From Butyriboletus loyo (lineage: Eukaryota > Basidiomycota > Agaricomycetes > Boletales > Boletaceae): a stretch of DNA of 56,502 nucleotides. Below, piece by piece: positions 10,543 through 21,322 of the stretch. Under the pieces are notes generated by a model. The model had not been told where the DNA came from. It searched no databases and was given only the letters and a program-made list of their open reading frames with translations. Location of the stretch: NCBI GenBank assembly GCA_038093515.1, contig JBBPSI010000160.1, positions 1 through 56,502 on the forward strand, read 5' to 3'. The first letter of the stretch is position 1. Every line of letters starts with the position of its first letter. The position numbers were made by a program, and so were the translations under genes.

Positions 10543-12296
10543 ATGGACGTGGTTTCCGCAGCTGAATACTATGTCCATACTGCAAATGTTGTCTACGTCA
10601 CCCGGATGTGTCAAGGTCATTCTCCTCTTGCCTCGATTCCGTATGTCGCTCATGGGATTGCTACACAGTGGCCAGCGCCATTGTTGTTTTGTATGATCAT
10701 GGTAAGCATCAACTCTGCTTGTGACCTCGATAGTGTCATTGATCACTCATTCAGCCCTCACGCTCGATCGAGAGGTGAGGGTCTGTGCTCGCTTGGTGAT
10801 CCATGTGGACTGATAATCCCACCAATTAGGTCGATCATATCTGGGTAAGCATGCAGGGTTGGTAATCCTGTTGATATCATGCTGATATTATTTGTGGTAG
10901 AACCACCCCCTTTCTTTTGGAAGTATCAGTTATCTACTCGTATGTCAAGTCACCTTGCATTCATGTCCTTTGTGAGAATCATACATCATACTTCAGATCC
11001 GTTATATTGGTGATGCACTCTCCATGTGAGCTCGTAAACCACTCTTATTTCATGACACCACTAAATACAACGAGTCTAGCTTGAATATCATTAGTAGGCA
11101 ATATTTAATCTTATAGTCAGACCACGTTTGTTGATATTTCTATAGCTTTCCTTGAATGGGTAGGCGAAACTGAGCAAGTACGTGACCCGAAAATCAGTTT
11201 CCATTTTCCATGACTAATGAGATAATAGTAGTGCGTTTCTATTCTGTCGTCCCTCGAGACAAATTAATGGACGCCTCAAAACGAACAACCCTGTACAGTT
11301 GTGAGTAAATATCAAATATCTTATCCCTCCTTTCCGTCTCACTTTTTTCAAGGCAAAGTCTACTTCTTCGTCCTATCGTGGCTCGGTGCTCTCATATTTT
11401 TCCTGATCCAGCGTATGTTCGACGTCCTTGTCTCCTTCTGTTCAGCTGACCGCCTCCTCCAAGTGATGCTTCAAGTTCGACTTTCTGCCTTGTACCCAGG
11501 ATCGAAGATTATTATTGTATTCATGGCTGTCGCTTACCTGTGTGAAATTGCAGCCACGGTAGCCATCTTGGGTTTCCTCGATGCAGACGCACAAGGTACG
11601 TCCCTCCGTTTCCCTCTTCCCTCTATTTCCTTCTATCTATTCACCATAACGAACCCATGGCTACCTGTTGGGAAACATAGTTTCAAACGAGGTTCTGGGG
11701 GGGTTATACATCTGTGCCATCGTACATGGCCCATCATTTTACCAGTTATACCTCTTTTGGTTGCCTGTGATCGTGTACGACGGTATCCTCTGTGTACTCG
11801 CGTTGTGGTATGGCATCAGGAAATGGATGTCGAGATACCGCGCTGGAAAGACGAGTGCGCTATATCTGGCAGACGCCCTCGTCATGGGTAATACGGGTTA
11901 TTTTCTCTGGTACGCTACTATCGGCTTCAGCTATTCCTTGACAGTGACACTGACATGCACTGGCATCCTCCGCGTCCCCTGTTCCCATTCACCATTCATA
12001 TGACAGCATCATACTAGCCTGCATCATCAATATTGCCATTGGCCAATATTTTGGGGTACTTAATCCGTTCCCTCTTTCTCGAGACAAACATTCACCTAAA
12101 CCTGCACTAGGTTGCATGGACAGAGGTTTCCGAGGCATTTCCAGCACCGATGGAAGCAGTGATCGGATGTCGATTGATTATCAACCTCCGATCGTTCTTT
12201 GTACAAAACACAGGGGAGAGGGATACAATACAAAATCAGATGCACTGGGTGCCGCTCGCCCCTCCGTCGGACGCAACTTTCTCGGATCACAACTAG
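10543..12296 (+). CDS. DUF6533-family seven-helix membrane protein
   Basis: Multi-pass membrane protein of the DUF6533 family, expanded in mushroom-forming fungi; function unknown. Exons read MDVVSAAEYYVHTANVVYV, then (V)ASAIVVLYDH, ALTLDRE, VDHIW, NHPLSFGSISYLL, IRYIGDALSM, later GKVYFFVLSWLGALIFFLIQ, MLQVRLSALYPGSKIIIVFM with a long helix, VSNEVLGGLYICAIVHG, FYQLYLFWLPVIVYDGIL, a basic loop, DSIILACIINIAIGQYFG, and a final exon (about 12112-12296) with RLIINLRSFF ending SDHN. The YDH-LTLDREV-HIW block and the C-terminal RLIINLR are family hallmarks. There are many short GT-AG introns, at least one holding only a few codons between neighbours. Uncertain points are the donor of exon 1 and the exact joins near 11200 and 11900-12010. 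A second, decayed copy lies at 5963-6940. Confidence 0.72.
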
Positions 12297-12985
12297 CTAT
12301 AACACAATAAATAATACACCATTGTTGTCTATTCGTGGCTTACTGTGTTTGTCTATGTAGAGCATCAAGTAAATTAAACTGAGCTTATTGGAGCTGGAGC
12401 ATCTGAAGTGAATGGATGAGCAGTGAGAGTTCACAAGTCTTCCCCATCTAATGTGCCAGTGAAGTGGTCACCAATCCATGGTCACCCTCGAAGCATTTCT
12501 AACCAAGGTGTTTGTCATAGTAGGTTTATGGACTTACGAGTGTAGACCGATCCCAGGTTGCCATCCATTAATTTGCATGCGGCGCTCAGCCTTCTCCTCA
12601 AGTTATAAGCCATTCAGGAACGTTGTATCACCTCCAATGAAGTTAGAGTCATTTGGAGCTCAAATCCGGGTAACGCTCGGGACGGGCTAATAGCGAGTCA
12701 CTGAACGAGTCTAGGTACACAAAATGGACCCGAGGAGTCCTGTAATGTCACGATCTCAGCCAGCTCGTGCGCTGACGGACCTCCCGAGTCTTTGTTAGTA
12801 TAATTAATCTATCGTATATTACGACTCGTTTTCCTTTTTTTTCTCCTAACGTCGTGCTTCTCTGTGCTAGGTACGGTTTTCTTGTCTCGTTGACCTACAC
12901 TATTTAGCTTCTCTGTTCTAGCAATCAACGCATCGCGTGTTAGTGTCGAGCCGCGATTTCTAGCGATCCTGACATTAGCACGACG
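12297..12985. other. gene-free spacer, possible retroelement leader
   Basis: No gene seen. The AT-rich to pyrimidine-rich stretch from about 12790 leads up to the gag-like start and might be the remains of its leader or LTR, but no terminal repeat could be matched in the window. Confidence 0.35.
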
Positions 12986-13480
12986 TTGTTACCACTATCG
13001 TCTACTTTCGCCTCATCCGTTTTACTACTGTCCACAAGGGGCGACAATACTTCTATCACCATGAATACATTTAAACCCACCAAACCTCCCACCTTTAATG
13101 GGGACAAAGACAAGTTTGCCGATTGGTTCCGCCATGTCGAGATGTATTGGACCTGTATCGGCAGAGTTACAGTATACAGGAACAAAAGGTTATTGGAACC
13201 TGCTTGTTTGTTTTAGAAAACAACTGAAGACCCGGATTCGTGGACTTCTCGCCGGGTAACGGTTGCGCGATGCCTGGGTAGTGCAGTGGCACTACGAGCT
13301 CGCCGAGAATCTGAGCTAGTCCGAATCGAAGTTACCGCGGTGGGGAAGCGAGGAAGATGATTATAAACGACGTCCTAAACTCGTGTTGGCGGAGTCCAAA
13401 GTTAAACTTCTCAGTGACGCCAGTTGGCAAGATTACACAACTTACACATATCCCCGGTGTTCGTCCATTCCCGTACGGCG
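12986..13480 (+). mobile_element. possible gag-like retroelement relic
   Basis: An ATG at 13061 in good context (ATCACC before ATG) opens the frame MNTFKPTKPPTFNGDKDKFA followed by DWFRHVEMYW. The KPPTFNGD...FADWFRHVEMYW pattern resembles the start of the gag polyprotein of fungal LTR retrotransposons. The frame stops at 13216; possible continuations (LENNEDPDSWTSRR and a basic piece further on) are in shifted frames. No protease, reverse transcriptase or integrase motif and no LTR pair was found, so at most a truncated relic remains. The assignment rests on a short motif. Confidence 0.35.
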
Positions 13481-14765
13481 GTGCACGCTCTTGTGAGTGC
13501 CGTTCTGGTCCAGTCTTGATTCAGAGGCATCGTTGACCCATAAGATGCATCGGCATCAGTTACTAACTGAGTCCTCAGGCTGGAAAATAAGCCATCATAT
13601 GGACATTACCATTTTTCATGTCATTCAAGGTTTGAAATTGAACTCCAAGGCTGGCGCTCAGCGCTCAGCGAGCACTGTCATAGCTGTGGGCGGTCGAGAG
13701 ATGGCACACCGCTCATTCAACCTTTTGTCAGATCAAGTTGTGTTACATAACACCGGTTCGTCAATGTATCAACTACTCCGGCTGACAACTGGCAGGTTTG
13801 GGAAAGTTCGTAAGGCCCGTGAGAGCATTGTTCCGAGTTCATCTATGTGCTGGACGCACTGGAGCTTGTTGGGACGCGGTTCTTTTGGTTCACGAGTGGG
13901 TAATGAGCGAGAGTCTCCTGCCCTTGAAATTGTTGACAGGTCACCGGTGCGGGTTTGCGACGTGAGTACATATGCGTGCTTGGATGTTTGGCACACGTTT
14001 CAGCCTTCGGCGGCAGTTGTCGTCCCTGCAGTTAACTGTTGTGGAATTTTGAACTTTGACTGCGCAGTTCTTTGAGAGGGGTTTTCACGCAATTTCGGTG
14101 TAACGCGCTGGCCGATGCATTGAATTGATCTATCGCTGCCTCAATCACTGATTGCAGCTCGAGACGTTCCTTGCGATGGAAAGTTACGAAATGCGTCATG
14201 CTTCAAGGAACTCAGAGGTTCTATCAAGCGCTTTATGCCGCTGATAGTGGCGCTTCGTTATCTATCTATACGGGAACTGAACGTGCCGATGCCTATACGG
14301 ACTATTTTTTGCTCGTCTTGTCCAGTCGAAGGCGGTCATCATGCTGTTCGCCATATGCTGTGCTATTCTGTTGCGATTGGACGGAATATTGTCTACCATC
14401 CATTCAACAAATTTACATTTTACCCCCTAGGAGCCACGAGCGAGGTGACAATCATCGTAACAAAGAAGGCGCCATAAGGCAGTATGTCCTCGGTATTATT
14501 CAAGCATGCTCCGGGATTGTCCATCTCCAAGTCGGTAACCCGAATTACCGTCAGCAAGAAAGGCCGAATTCATTCCCTCCAAAATGCTGCTCCCATTGAC
14601 GGATTAAGCCTTAGGACACAGGATGCGCTATGCTCACAGCATTCGGCCTCACCAGGACGGTTCAGACGGTAACCGGGCCTTAGCTCTCAATGAAACATAT
14701 AAATGCGCTCTGATATCTATGTCGGAAAGGACAGAAGCCAACGCTCGATTCCATCCTGAAGTATC
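13481..14765. other. gene-free stretch upstream of the UbiA pair
   Basis: A 192-residue frame (13497-14075) and a 142-residue frame (14171-14599) are present, but neither shows a domain or plausible introns. The last 70 bp carry the promoter of the first UbiA gene. Confidence 0.4.
14698..14703 (+). promoter_or_regulatory. TATA-like box of UbiA copy 1
   Basis: TATAAA lies 63 bp before the ATG at 14766. The second UbiA gene has a TATTTAAA at nearly the same distance, which supports a core promoter role. Inferred from sequence only. Confidence 0.45.
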
Positions 14766-15924
14766 ATGACTGTGCAACACTCATGCCTTGCTTTTTCCGA
14801 CATCGGATACTACCTTTACACCATCTTTCTTTTCACCAAGCATGACATCCTGACCGCCCTCATTCCAGTGGTAAGCAACGTCCTGACTCTGTGTCGCGGC
14901 TCGCTTCATAATCTACCAGACATTATTTGCGATCGCCTCGGCACCGCTGCGCAGCCCCATCCATATCTTGCCTACTATCTTCTGGATTTGGCTCCACCTT
15001 CTGCTATGCAACATTGCAAACCAGATCAAGGCGCCGGAGGAGGACAAGATAAACAAACCATCGCGGCCAATCCCGGCAGGAAGGATCACCGTACGCAATG
15101 CGACGATTCTCCGCTGGCTTATTGCCCCGCTATGCCTCGCATACTCCTCCCTGTACAGCATCCAGTTGGTGTTTGCAAGCCTCGAGATGCAGTTGGTTGC
15201 ATATTGGTACAACGAGATGGACGGCGACAGGAACTGGTTGACGAAAAACGCCATTCTTGCCATGATGTACGGTTGTGCCGAACTTGGGGGTACCCTCGTC
15301 GCAAGTACGTTCACCATTCACCATACTTTCTATCCAATTTGTCATTCAACTTACGATTTCCCTTCCCCTCACTCTCCTCACGTAAAAAAAAGGCCACGAT
15401 GCTTCCACGGTGAGCGAAACCGGAAAACTGGCGGTCCAATTCACGATTGCCGTATTCACTTCCACCGTGCACTGCCAAGACTTCAAAGACGTCGAAGGTG
15501 ACCGTCTCACGGGTCGTCGTACCGTCCCGATCATGTTTCCCATCGCCTCCCGCCTCGTCGCCGGCTTGGGTCTTCCCATATGGTCTTACCTCCTCTGCTG
15601 CATCTGGGACATTGATTGGTTCTGTACGCTCGCGTTCGTTGCGTACGGGTGTTTTGTCGGGGGACGGTTCCTGTTCTTGCGGACGTGCGACGCAGATAAG
15701 CAGTCGTGCAAGTATTACAGTGTAAGTGCTCGATTGTCGCGATGGGCTGTCTTATCGAATATACTGACGGGGATGGACGCGTTCTACAGGTCTGGTTCTC
15801 GCTCCATCACTTACTTCCCGGATACTGGAATTATTTCCATCACAACAGCGATGTCCCTGGCGGCGAGCTGCTCCAAAAAACCCGGGACCTGTCTTCGGCA
15901 ATATTAGGTTTGAAGGTGTTTTGA
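14766..15924 (+). CDS. UbiA-family prenyltransferase or terpene cyclase, copy 1
   Basis: Integral membrane enzyme of the UbiA superfamily, which moves or cyclises prenyl diphosphates using Mg2+ bound by two Asp-rich motifs. Four exons join in phase: 14766-14870, 14920-15304, 15393-15721 and 15790-15924, giving 317 residues, normal for the family. The first motif is NQIKAPEED at residues 69-77, followed by NKPSRPIPAGRIT. The second is DFKDVEGD at residues 193-200. Hydrophobic helices lie between. The fungal NQ...EED...NKP...RP form is shared by aromatic or phospholipid prenyltransferases and by UbiA-type terpene cyclases, so the substrate cannot be told. A near-identical gene follows at 17300. 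No intron or frame damage is seen. Confidence 0.9.
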
Positions 15925-16050
15925 AAACAAACAACGATAGTAGTGGTCGTCGACTCGGTGCAACAATCCGATATCGCGACGATAGAGCAGTTCGATTATG
16001 ATACCCAGATATACGGAAAGTTTCGTTCGGTCTGTACGATCCTGGCTTTC

Positions 16051-16074
16051 ATTATTATTGTTATTATTATTGTA
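16051..16074. repeat. (ATT)n microsatellite
   Basis: Imperfect run of ATT/GTT trinucleotides in the 3' flank of the first UbiA gene. Confidence 0.8.
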
Positions 16075-17231
16075 TCGCACATTAAGCCCCATAATGAAGT
16101 AATATCCCCCCCTCGTTGTTACTGTTTGGTGTTGGTCCTCGGCTATAACGGGCTCTCCCGCGCGGGAAGAACTGCGTGAGCGCCATTCGTGGTTTTCCAG
16201 GCCTTCCTTTCAAAACACCACCTCAAGTTAAAGCATAGTGATACTAAACTGCGAATTCTGGGAGATTGGCCGACTATGCTTGTAAGATGAAGGGACTGAC
16301 AAGCCTAGTCCTTACATGATAGACTTAGGCGGAAGTCGGGATCTTCAGTCCGGGGATGATTGTAAGCAAAAGGTGGCTCCATCAAGTAATCAGTTGACAC
16401 CGCTACATCATTTCGGATAGAGTTCGAGTTCCTGGCACCAACATGAATCATTTTTCGAGTTTCCATCAGTCAAGAAAGTGTATTTAACTATTTCCTTCAC
16501 CCGACCCGAGCCGTTGGTCGAAGCATTTCCAACCTCAGCGCTGGCAGGCAACGTTGCGCTCGTGTCCCTAGACCGTTGCCAAGTACATGTTCCATACTCC
16601 AAAATTGGTCATTGTCCCTTTATGGGGGATCCATCCAGTGAAGCTCGTAAGTTCCTCCTGACGCCAGGCACTGGCAAGTCGCAACCGCTCACAACTTTCG
16701 ATAAAGCGATGCATCGTTTCTGTATGTTCCGAAAATTTTCTGTTGAATGCTCATAGGCGCTCCACGGCGCTCCGTACCTATCGTCTCCGGGTCAATACTT
16801 TACAGGAGCCACGTAGGAAGGGAACGTTCCAACGCCTATGCAATCGGTCACGTTTCAGTCACCTGCAGTTTTCATGCCGTCCTGGTCGGTATTCGCGTGT
16901 GTGACCTGCAAGGGTCCAAGGTGCTTGCGTTCTTGAAGCAATCAGACGATACGGTTTGATGAATTATCACGATCAAAAGAGGCAAAGCAATGTCATGTAC
17001 TGCGGATCGTGCGGACATGTGAAGACTAACTTAGTATTCGTTTTCTCTCTTTTCTCTTTCTGTAGGGATCAAGATCATCCATATTCACGATCATGCTCCC
17101 AATGGGACAAAGATGTCAATATTCTGCATATGACTCCGTTCCAAAATGCATAGAACATTGCCCCGTCCTTCAATTTTACCATGGATCTCCGCCTTCGGTG
17201 GGTACGAGACGCCGTAGAGAACAACAACGAG

Positions 17232-17239
17232 TATTTAAA
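17232..17239 (+). promoter_or_regulatory. TATA-like box of UbiA copy 2
   Basis: TATTTAAA lies 61 bp before the ATG at 17300, matching the position of the TATA-like box of copy 1. Confidence 0.4.
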
Positions 17240-17299
17240 CACTTCAGACATCTGGGTCTGAACGACCAGAGCCCAACATCTGATTCGTCCTGAAGCATC

Positions 17300-18501
17300 A
17301 TGACTCTGCATCACTCATACCTTGCTTTTTCCGACATCGGACACCACCTTCACACCATCTTTCTTTTCACCAAGAATGACATCCTGACCGCCATCATTCC
17401 TGTGGTAAGCATGGCGCTGACGTCCCTACGCCGCTGTTCACCCTATGATCAAATACCAGACATTGTTTGCTATCGCCGCGGCACCACTATGCAGTCACAC
17501 CCGTATCTTGCCTACCATCTTCTGGATCTTTCTCCATATTCTGCAGTTCGATCTTGCGAATCAGATCAAGGCGCCAGAAGAAGACAAGGTGAACAAACCA
17601 TCACGGCCGATTCCAGCAGGGAGGATCACTGTACGCAATGCGACGATTCTCCGCTGGCTCGTTGCCCCGCTATGCCTCGGATTCTCCTCCCTGTACAGCA
17701 TCCAGTTGGTGTTTTCCAGCCTCGAGATGCAGGTGTTTACGTACTGGTACAACGAGATGGACGGCGACAAGAACTGGCTGTCGAAAAACGTCATTCTCGC
17801 TCTCATGTATGGCTGTGTCGAATTCGGGGGTTCCCTCGTCGCAGGTAAGGTCTCACCGTTCGCTCTTCGCTCCGTCCAATTTCGACATTCGGCTCATGGT
17901 TCCCCTTCCGGTTACCGGGTTACTCTCCGCACGTGATCATGATCAACAACAACAACAACAACAAAGGCTGCGATGCTTCTCGAGTGAGCGACACGGCCAA
18001 ACTCGCGGTCCAACTCACCATCGCCGTATTCACTTCTACCGTGCACTGCCAAGATTTCAAAGACGTCGACGGTGACCGTCTCACAGGCCGCTGTACCGTC
18101 CCGATCGTGTTCCCCATGACCTCCCGCCTCGTCGTCGGTCTGGGTCTTCCCATATGGTCCTACCTTCTCTGCTGCATCTGGGACGTTGGCCGGTTCTGTA
18201 CGCTCGCGTTCGTCGCGTACGGGTGTTTTGTCGGAGGACGGTTCCTGTGTTTGCGGACGCGCGACGCGGATAAACGGTCGTGCAAGTATTACAGTGTGAG
18301 TGATCGATTTTGGGCTGTCTTGCCGCCGGACGATACGATACTGATGGGGATGAACGCGTCCTACAGGTCTGGTTCTCGCTCCATCACTTGCTACCCGGAT
18401 ATTGTAATTATTTCCATGGCAGCGACGCGATTCGAGGTGGTGACCTCCTCCAGAAAACCTGGGACCTGTTCTCGGGCACATCCCTTTTAAAGGCATTCTA
18501 A
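17300..18501 (+). CDS. UbiA-family prenyltransferase or terpene cyclase, copy 2
   Basis: Tandem paralogue of the gene at 14766. Exons 17300-17404, 17460-17844, 17967-18295 and 18367-18501 have exactly the same lengths (105, 385, 329 and 135 nt) and phases, giving 317 residues. NQIKAPEED (residues 69-77) and DFKDVDGD (193-200) are kept, as are NKPSRPIPAGRIT, the WYNEMDGDKNWLSKN loop, and the C-terminal VWFSLHHLLPGY segment. Differences from copy 1 are scattered substitutions. Intron 2 is longer (122 bp against 88) and contains an (AAC)n run. Both copies look functional, so they may have split substrates or expression. The specific product cannot be inferred. Confidence 0.9.
17943..17965. repeat. 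(AAC)n microsatellite in intron 2 of UbiA copy 2
   Basis: Seven or so CAA/AAC units end immediately at the AAAG acceptor of the intron. Copy 1 lacks the run and has a poly-A there instead. Confidence 0.85.
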
Positions 18502-18755
18502 GAAAGACGTCCAGATGTCGGCTTTAGCATTCCAAGCCACTGGCGAGAAAGACAGTTTCGATCTTGACGTTTGATATCTAGAATATTGTCCGATCTGCAC
18601 ACTTTTTCTCGATAGAGCACCATCAAATGTACCGACTAACAGTATTGTTATCACTATGCTACAAATCTAACGATTTCTACGAGTCGCACTCCTTCTCGTA
18701 TCGATACAGCGAGTCAAAAAAAAAAAAACCAAACGAACCTAACCTCTCCCCCGAG

Positions 18756-20971
18756 TCACCCAGCGATCCTCCATGTCACCCACGTCGCAAACCCTAACAA
18801 TACACTAGTCCAAATACCAACTCCGATCCGCACGTCCCCCGACACGCCATTTGTAAACATTCCCGGAATGCCACTCTGGGTCACGGCCGGTCGCGGCGCG
18901 AGGGGTACACCCCCAATACCGGTACCTCGTGCAGGTGGGAGCGACGCAGGTGCCGGCTCCGCAATCACTAGCAGCCCCCGAGAAAAGACGTAAGCATAAG
19001 CTAGGGTAAGAATAGTATAGAGAGTAGAGACGTACTTGGATATCCCTCATGTTCCACTTCCGCGCGGTGTTTGTCGTCACACAGTTGTTTGCCTGCATTA
19101 GCATCGACAGTCGAGAGTAAACCCACCCGAGGTGGATTTTGAGATGGGCGCATGAACGAGCCGTAATGAAAGGCGGCCAATACACTAAAATTAGCATGAA
19201 TGAGTCGAACGAGGGTTTCGTTTCGGATGGCAGTATGCATACGACCATCCACACGCAGTGCCACATACACCCCCATACCAAACCACGCGGAGAAGAAAAA
19301 CCCACCCACCCTTTTAGGAACGGGTCACCCAAGTTCCAGCTATACAGGTATCCAGAACCCAAGACAGGGACGTCTGTCGGTACCACATTCGCAGAACAAA
19401 GGTCCGGGTCCCCAGGTTTAACCTCGCTGACGAAATCACGAGGGTCGACAGGAAACAGTTTACCGCCAATCTGAAATACCAAACTATGCGGTGGCGAACA
19501 GGCAAATCGTGGCCCTCCGAGGGCAGCCAGGATCTGCGCGACAACGTCGGGGGGACCACGAATGAGTGAGTTGCCCTAACAGGATTCATCCGTCAAAGTT
19601 ATGATCGACACGATGAAATACAAAACATAAATAACCAACCGTATCGATCAGCGCTGTGAGAGAAATGTTCGGAGACGATATTTTGGACCTTGCCAACTTG
19701 ACACCGTCGAACCAGACGTCATCTAATGGTATCTCCCACGCTACTGGGTATACCTATCCGGAGACATGAATAAGCAGCCATACTATACGATTGTCACTTG
19801 CATCCAACGAACCTCTCCAGGAGCATCCGATGGGGGGTTCAACCCACCCTGGGACGGGAAATAACCACGTACGCGTACCCAAGTCAAACTTTCGCTGTGT
19901 ACAGATGGCGGAAGCTGTCCGACAGACAGCATCCCTTCATTTCCCCCAATCTGAATCGTATCCCGTTGAAGTGTTATCGAGAACATCGGAGAGTCCAACA
20001 TCCCTTGAGCCACGAGGCGTGGGATGAGCGGGCCATAGCGTACAATGGACGACTGGAGCGTAGTCGTCGTGGTCAACTGTTGCATAGGACGTACAGACGA
20101 CGCTCCCGCTTCATCGCCTAGATCGTTCTTCGGGACCCAGCGTGCGACAAGGTTTTTGGGGCGATTTGGAAAACGAGAGTTGGCGTCAATGGCTTTTGCA
20201 GGCACGTCACGGTTGACCATCGCGTTCACGCTGCCATTCTGACTCAGGGATAGATCGATCCAGAGGAGACTTATATGCCTCAGTCAATACCGGGCAAAAT
20301 TGCATTCGAGAATCGATCGACACACCTATTAAAAGGGAATCCCAGGCCAAAAATACCAGCTGAGCCGGTCTGGATGACGGACGTGTTCGTGGAATTGATC
20401 GCGGAAAAGAACTGATCCTGTAAACCCAGTCCAGCCAAGGACACAAAATCAGATCCAATAGGGCCTTTGGCGTAGGTTCCCGTGTTAGAATCCCCGTATG
20501 CCAACTGCGCGTCTAGATGCGCGGGACGAAAGCTCGAGAGTGGGTACAACGGGACTTTGTTGGACGGACACGTTTCCCGACACGACGTAGACAAGACCCA
20601 TAGGTCGGAAGATCCCGTATCTTGCCACCAGATTAGCATGCCACTCGCAATCGGAGACATTGGTGATCCCTTACCCAACACGACGGGTATATGCGTCTCG
20701 CCGACTTGTATCTGGACATTATACGTTCTAGTGATAGACACAGTCAGCGATGAGAAGCGAACGAACGCAAAATGAGACATTACATGTCCTCGAAATCACC
20801 AAGGCCGACGGATCCGGTGCTCACAGAGCGCCGCAAACGTTTTGACGCCGGTCTTCGGACGATGGGGACATGAAAACCTCCAGGAGTCTGCTTTGCCTCC
20901 GTCGCGTCAGACTGGTGGCTGACTATCAAGAATACAAGCACAAAGGCGCGTCCGACGCGGGAACTGTCCAT
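18756..20971 (-). CDS. pepsin-like (A1) aspartic protease, secreted and probably membrane-anchored
   Basis: Secreted aspartic endopeptidase. The start at 20971 gives a signal-like N-terminus (SSRVGRAFVLVFLIVSH) followed by a basic propeptide. The first catalytic motif is VVLDTGSSDLWVLS, formed across a 54-bp intron (20621-20674). The flap region follows (AQLAYGDSNTGTYA), then GIFGLGFPF. The second catalytic Asp is in ALIDTGNSLIRGPP, also next to an intron. Cys pairs (CRETC; C in DLC) are present. The C-terminus is Pro/Ala/Gly-rich and ends in a hydrophobic stretch (GIWTSVLLGFATWVTWRIAG), suggesting a membrane or GPI anchor as in yapsin-like proteases. About six to eight introns; not every border was fixed. 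The stop is at 18756-18758. The gene shares its strand with the regulator upstream. Confidence 0.85.
20621..20674 (-). other. in-frame 54-bp intron abutting the catalytic Asp codon of the protease
   Basis: The GT-AG intron interrupts the GAT codon of DTGSS. It contains no stop and its length is a multiple of three, so a retained form would insert 18 residues just before the catalytic Asp. Confidence 0.75.
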
Positions 20972-21322
20972 TCCAGCGTGACGCACGTGCCAGTGGGTCC
21001 TTGATACGAATCGGCTCTAGAAGGTCACCTACGCAAGGAAAGAAAGAGAGAAAGGAATGCATAGTGAACTGGAATTGTACGTCATAGAAAAGAGTTGGTT
21101 TGCCGAAACTTGGCTTGCCCGTTTTGGAAATGACCACCGAAGTACTACTACTTGGTTCAACTACATATATGACCCTGGAATGCATTCAATGGCCCTCTAA
21201 AGACTTGATTATATTGATACCGAAGGTACAAGACAATGATCAGAAGGGTAACGAAGATATGGAGGAATACAACCCCGAGGTCACTCATACAGGATGAATC
21301 GCACCAGGCACACACGACAGGT
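20972..21322. other. protease promoter / regulator 3' flank
   Basis: No gene seen. On the minus strand this is downstream of the Zn2Cys6 gene and upstream of the protease. Confidence 0.5.

Larger units (their letters stand above)
15925..17299. other. spacer between the UbiA copies
   Basis: No gene supported. A 92-residue frame at 16478-16756 has no recognisable features. The end of the spacer carries the promoter of the second UbiA gene. Confidence 0.45.

Noticed and set aside
13497..14075. 192-residue plus-strand frame
   Set aside because: No domain, odd composition and an equally open minus-strand frame; not supported as a gene.
14766..18501. UbiA, protease and regulator as one biosynthetic cluster
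   Set aside because: No tailoring enzymes, transporters or terpene backbone genes besides UbiA are present; adjacency alone is too weak.
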